From contig DLIO01000114.1 in the NCBI GenBank assembly GCA_002483765.1, positions 5,398 through 21,015 of the forward strand: 15,618 bases of DNA, written 5' to 3'. Of the stretch, positions 12,920 to 15,618 are shown piece by piece. The notes beneath the pieces were generated by a model, which searched no databases, was not told the DNA's origin, and was given only the letters and a program-made list of their open reading frames with translations. Source of the DNA: Lentisphaeria bacterium UBA7640. Its GTDB lineage: Bacteria > Verrucomicrobiota > Lentisphaeria > Victivallales > Victivallaceae. Position numbers and translations under genes: made by a program. Each line of letters begins with the position of its first letter. Position 1 is the first letter of the stretch.

Positions 12920-13555
12920 ATGGCTCGGGCCTGGTTGGTAGGAATTATATTTTCAGCGTTGATTGGAGCAGGATGCGGCGACAATGCTCCGCCAGTGCAA
13001 AAAATTGACCCAGCAAAAGCTGAAATGATTAAGCAGGTGCAACGCGAACGCTCCAGCATTGCCCGTTTTCAAATCCAGGTCCGCGGTCGCTATAATGCCC
13101 AAGAATATATGCAGTGCCGTTTTCATGATGAATTCAGCAAGACTAGCCGCTTACGTGGCGCCGAGCGCACTGCCGCGCGTAAAAAGTTACTGGCGCAAGC
13201 CAAAGAAGAGATCAAGCGACACGAAGCGGAATTTGCCAGCTTAGGTGAGAATTATCGCGACACACGATCGCAAGTTTCATTAACCAACTTACAACGCGCA
13301 GCGACGGCGAATTTTGATCTAGGAATCAGAATTTCCGCCGATATTTTGAACCGTCAAGAAATTAGTCTGCGCGAACGCCAAATGAGATTTGAACGCGACA
13401 GAAACAAGTTGACAACAGAAAAGCGTGAAGCCGAAGAATCTGCACTAGAAAAATTACATGATTCGGTGGCCAAACGCCGAGCACATATTACTCTCGTAAA
13501 CCAAAACCGTGATGCCGTTATCAATATGACCATCAATGCGTTATTAAGAAATTAA
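12920..13555 (+). CDS. Small predicted lipoprotein with a charged coiled-coil body
   Basis: I do not recognise the family. The 211-aa product starts MARAWLVGIIFSALIGAGC. The short positive n-region, hydrophobic stretch and cysteine at residue 19 preceded by IGAG fit a permissive lipoprotein cleavage pattern, though the -3 residue is glycine and not the usual leucine. The mature part is highly charged (K, R, E, Q rich), almost free of hydrophobic cores and helical throughout. Heptad-like stretches at about 30-110 and 140-195 suggest a periplasmic coiled coil. The ATG at 12920 is five bases after serS, with a Shine-Dalgarno inside serS. The frame is open upstream to 12803, but that would overlap serS by 113 bases and hide the signal. 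It is the last gene of the operon and no clear terminator follows. Confidence 0.75.
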   Translation: MARAWLVGIIFSALIGAGCGDNAPPVQKIDPAKAEMIKQVQRERSSIARFQIQVRGRYNAQEYMQCRFHDEFSKTSRLRGAERTAARKKLLAQAKEEIKRHEAEFASLGENYRDTRSQVSLTNLQRAATANFDLGIRISADILNRQEISLRERQMRFERDRNKLTTEKREAEESALEKLHDSVAKRRAHITLVNQNRDAVINMTINALLRN

Positions 13556-13666
13556 CGCTACAACTTAGAATACTGTAACGCTTAATCCGAGTCCTAAATG
13601 CACGCGAGAATCTAGAGTCAAAAAAAAACAAACCAACCAATAGCACTTTTGGTTTTGACATTTTAC
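13556..13666. other. Convergent intergenic gap
   Basis: These 111 bases separate the rightward lipoprotein gene from the leftward 189-aa gene. They hold a nine-A run (13620-13628) and an AACCAA/TTGGTT repeat. No rightward terminator with a convincing stem is visible. Confidence 0.5.
13620..13654 (-). terminator. Possible weak terminator of the 189-aa leftward gene
   Basis: On the minus strand AACCAA (13654-13649) pairs with TTGGTT (13640-13635) across an eight-base loop. After a few bases comes a T-rich tract with nine Ts (13628-13620). The stem is short, so strength is doubtful. Confidence 0.4.
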
Positions 13667-14236
13667 TCAAAGTAGGTCAAAAAAGGATTCTTTTTCTATA
13701 TGAGGCGCATATTTTTTTATCAATGCGCGCAAACTTCCCATGCTTAAAAACATCCAGTCACAATCTCCGCGCCAAGTCATGCGATAAGCGACAAATTGTC
13801 GTTTGCCCTTTTCCTCTAACAAATCAAATTTCAAAACCGGTTCGTAACGCACCAAATTGCTTAGCATGTTTTGAACTTCTTCTTGAGATCTGGTTGTAAT
13901 GCCCATAAAGGCACTTAAATCAGGATGGCGTTTATGAGAATAGACAATGATCGCATCTTCTTTTTTTTCAAATTTCACCAAATCTGGAGCGGCAAGTTCA
14001 GCAACAAGCTCTTCGGCAAGCTTCATCTCCTCTGGTGTTATAAGACTATTTAATTTGCGCCGAAAAGAAACTATTCCATTGGGATTTTCACTGAATTCAT
14101 ATCCGTCAGGAAAAAAGGTCAAATCAGTTGCATTCTCTTTTTTAGAGCAAACATAGCGTTTTCCTTTTTTACCTTCTACGCAACGAACAAAATAAACATC
14201 GCCGCGGCAATTGACATACTGTAGTTTTTTTGCCAT
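13667..14236 (-). CDS. Hypothetical protein, 189 aa
   Basis: No family name is recognised. The start MAKKLQYVNCRGDVYFVRCVEGKKGKRYVCSKK resembles, from memory, the beginning of uncharacterised proteins found in planctomycetes and other environmental bacteria (MAR-x-L-x-YVN-x-RG followed by an FxG/PDGYE-x-x-ENPNG segment). Here FPDGYEFSENPNGIVSFRR lies at about 42-60. The protein is soluble, with no signal or membrane span. A helical charged stretch (about 66-90) is followed by alternating strands and a WRGDCDWMFL segment near the C-terminus. The ATG at 14236 is chosen because GGAGG lies five bases before it (14246-14242). A TTG four codons upstream overlaps that GGAGG and is less likely. It is monocistronic and convergent with the serS operon. 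Confidence 0.75.
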   Translation of the reverse strand: MAKKLQYVNCRGDVYFVRCVEGKKGKRYVCSKKENATDLTFFPDGYEFSENPNGIVSFRRKLNSLITPEEMKLAEELVAELAAPDLVKFEKKEDAIIVYSHKRHPDLSAFMGITTRSQEEVQNMLSNLVRYEPVLKFDLLEEKGKRQFVAYRMTWRGDCDWMFLSMGSLRALIKKYAPHIEKESFFDLL

Positions 14237-14241
14237 TTCAA

Positions 14242-14246
14242 CCTCC
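14242..14246 (-). promoter_or_regulatory. Strong ribosome binding site for the 189-aa gene
   Basis: GGAGG on the minus strand with a five-base spacing to the ATG at 14236. It fixes the start at that ATG, since the alternative TTG at 14248 would place the site inside the coding frame. Confidence 0.75.
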
Positions 14247-14490
14247 AAATTTCGAGTTATTATTACTTTATCTATCGATTAGTGGTTTCACCATCGGTGA
14301 TCATTGGGAGTAACTGTTTCCCTCATTCAGTATGAATTCGATTCACAGTTTAAATATAGGCATTGAAAATAAAAGCGCAACTTTATCTAAAAAAATATTT
14401 TGAAAAACTCGCGCTCGAACATAAATTCCAGGCAAAGTTTTGGTGCTTGTCTTTCAGAATTATTAGCAAATTATTTTTCAATTTACGTGA

Positions 14491-14496
14491 TATATT
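14491..14496 (+). promoter_or_regulatory. Possible -10 box immediately before dinB
   Basis: TATATT ends ten bases before the dinB ATG. If used, transcription would begin within a few bases of the start codon and give a leaderless or nearly leaderless message, in line with the lack of a Shine-Dalgarno. No good -35 box is seen at 16-18 bases. Confidence 0.3.
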
Positions 14497-14505
14497 ATTC
14501 AATCT

Positions 14506-15591
14506 ATGATAAAGTCAACTAAAAAATTTATTCACCTCGATATGGATGCTTTTTTTGCGGCCGTCGAACAACGCGACAATCCAGAGTTACGTGGCAAAGC
14601 CGTAATTGTTGGTGGAGATCCGGACCGACGCGGCGTAGTTTCAACCTGCTCCTACGAAGCGCGCAAATTCGGCGTTCATTCCGCAATGCCGTCTGGTCAG
14701 GCGAAACGACTTTGTCCGCATGGAATATTTATTCACGGACGAATGGAGGTGTACCAGGAAGAGTCGCAACGAATTCGTCAGGTCATGCATGAATTCACTG
14801 ATCTAGTCGAGCCGTTATCCATCGATGAAGCATTCCTTGACGTTACTACCAATAAAATCAACTGTCCATCCGCTACGTGGCTCGCACGCATGCTTAAACA
14901 GCGTATTCATGAGGTTACTGGGTTAACCGCTTCCGCCGGCGTCTCGTATAATATGTTTTTGGCCAAGGTTGCTTCCGATATCAATAAACCAAATGGATTG
15001 ACTGTTATCACCCCTGATGACGCCCTTGATTTTCTCGAAAAGTTACCGATTAAAAAATTTTACGGTATTGGCAGAGTAACAGCGGCAAAGCTGGAACGGC
15101 GTGAGATTTTCACCGGCGCAGATCTCAAGAAGCTGTCACTACTCGAGTCGGTAAAATTGTTTGGGAAAAACGGCAAATATTATTACGATATTGTTCGCGG
15201 CCGTGATTCGCGCGAACTGGAAACGAATTGGATTCGAAAATCGCTGGGCCGCGAAATCACTTATGAACACGACTTAAAAGATTTGAATGAGATAGCAGAT
15301 CAAGCCCGCGAAATATCGTTCACTGTTGCCGATGAATTGAATAATAAACAGTTAAAGGGGAAAACAATTACCCTTAAATTGCGTTATGAAAATTTCCAGA
15401 CCATCACGCGCAGTCGTTCGCTACCCGATTTCACAGCAGAACGCGACATAATTGCGGCAACCGCGCTCGATTTATTGCGCCGTAAAACAGAAGCTGGAAA
15501 ACGCGCAATACGTTTATTAGGCGTAAACGTAACTAATTTCCCGACCTCCAAACCGAAAAACGCTTGGGTACAAATGGAGTTTCCATTCTGA
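14506..15591 (+). CDS. dinB: DNA polymerase IV (Y-family translesion polymerase)
   Basis: A low-fidelity polymerase that bypasses DNA lesions, 361 aa. The palm metal ligands are D12 and D14 in HLDMDAFFAAVE and D107-E108 in SIDEAFLDV. The steric-gate aromatic is F17. The nucleotide-binding CSYEARKFGVHSAMP segment is at 48-62. A helix-hairpin-helix region (KFYGIGRVTAAKL, about 184-196) and the little-finger domain (240-345) follow. The C-terminal QMEFPF (356-361) looks like the beta-clamp-binding peptide typical of Pol IV. The length is normal (E. coli 351 aa). There is no Shine-Dalgarno in the 20 bases before the ATG, so translation may be leaderless or weak. The gene stands alone with its own upstream region. 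SOS control is not visible in sequence. Confidence 0.95.
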   Translation: MIKSTKKFIHLDMDAFFAAVEQRDNPELRGKAVIVGGDPDRRGVVSTCSYEARKFGVHSAMPSGQAKRLCPHGIFIHGRMEVYQEESQRIRQVMHEFTDLVEPLSIDEAFLDVTTNKINCPSATWLARMLKQRIHEVTGLTASAGVSYNMFLAKVASDINKPNGLTVITPDDALDFLEKLPIKKFYGIGRVTAAKLERREIFTGADLKKLSLLESVKLFGKNGKYYYDIVRGRDSRELETNWIRKSLGREITYEHDLKDLNEIADQAREISFTVADELNNKQLKGKTITLKLRYENFQTITRSRSLPDFTAERDIIAATALDLLRRKTEAGKRAIRLLGVNVTNFPTSKPKNAWVQMEFPF

Positions 15592-15596
15592 GCAAG

Positions 15597-15618
15597 GAGA
15601 ATTGGGGAATTGGAGAAT
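15597..15618. repeat. Low-complexity purine-rich repeat at the window end
   Basis: Directly after dinB the sequence reads as overlapping GAATTGG and GGAGAAT units, cut by the window edge. It is purine-rich on the plus strand, like the complement of the pyrimidine-rich repeat chain at 1-158. Confidence 0.45.

Larger units (their letters stand above)
14237..14505. other. Divergent intergenic region before dinB
   Basis: These 269 bases hold no supported ORF. Visible elements are TCACC-ATC-GGTGA (14288-14300), a long-range AACTGT/ACAGTT pair (14312-14317 and 14345-14350) and, inside it, three alternating arms ATTCA-GTA-TGAAT-TCG-ATTCA (14325-14345). The last 50 bases before dinB are AT-rich. No recognisable LexA box of the E. 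coli or Bacillus type is present. Confidence 0.55.

Noticed and set aside
14237..14248. TTG start four codons upstream for the 189-aa protein
   Set aside because: The GGAGG ribosome binding site lies within those codons at ideal distance to the ATG at 14236.
14312..14330. LexA-box-like CTGT...CAG before dinB
   Set aside because: The half-site spacing and second half do not fit the E. coli CTGT-N8-ACAG or the Bacillus GAAC-N4-GTTC pattern.

Overview
The window is a dense, chromosome-like stretch of housekeeping genes from a bacterium. Base composition is AT-leaning by eye, intergenic gaps are short, and several junctions overlap as ATGA or TAATG. I see no rRNA, tRNA, CRISPR array, transposase or phage gene. 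A lipoprotein-type signal on one small protein and the GDP-L-fucose genes suggest a diderm. The RpiB-SHMT fusion and a small uncharacterised protein that resembles ones I recall from planctomycete-type genomes weakly suggest the PVC assemblage (for example Lentisphaerota or relatives). That placement is inference and not proven here.

Layout. (1) 159-4938, minus strand: one tightly packed five-gene run, pyrR-pyrB-pyrC-gmd-fcl. It joins pyrimidine synthesis (PyrR, aspartate transcarbamylase, dihydroorotase) to conversion of GDP-mannose to GDP-L-fucose. (2) 5205-5489, plus strand: a stand-alone Lrp/AsnC ligand-binding domain, closed by a strong intrinsic terminator. (3) 5586-8490, minus strand: an inositol-monophosphatase-family enzyme, rimO (ribosomal protein S12 methylthiotransferase) and pgsA (phosphatidylglycerophosphate synthase). 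(4) 8491-8784: a gene-free gap with a striking 63-bp imperfect palindrome, a 13-A tract and a candidate promoter. (5) 8785-9423, minus strand: trmB (tRNA m7G46 methyltransferase). (6) 9492-13555, plus strand: a low-molecular-weight phosphatase of YwlE type, a single-chain RpiB-SHMT fusion, serS and a small lipoprotein-like protein. (7) 13667-14236, minus strand: an unrecognised 189-aa protein. (8) 14506-15591, plus strand: dinB (DNA polymerase IV).

How the genes fit together. The region-6 operon is a compact serine/one-carbon/pentose-phosphate module. RpiB interconverts ribulose-5-P and ribose-5-P. SHMT converts serine to glycine and methylene-THF. SerRS uses the same serine pool. Ribose-5-P and one-carbon units both feed nucleotide synthesis. 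The order phosphatase-rpiB-glyA matches, from memory, the ywlE-ywlF-(ywlG)-glyA order of Bacillus, so this looks like that neighbourhood with rpiB and glyA fused.

Most notable points: the RpiB-SHMT fusion with a near-zero linker; the arginine-phosphatase-like signature of its upstream partner; the 63-bp palindrome after trmB; the pyr/GDP-fucose operon; a SerRS with an altered motif 3; low-complexity repeat clusters at both window ends; and a dinB without a visible ribosome binding site. I found no clearly novel defence or mobile system.
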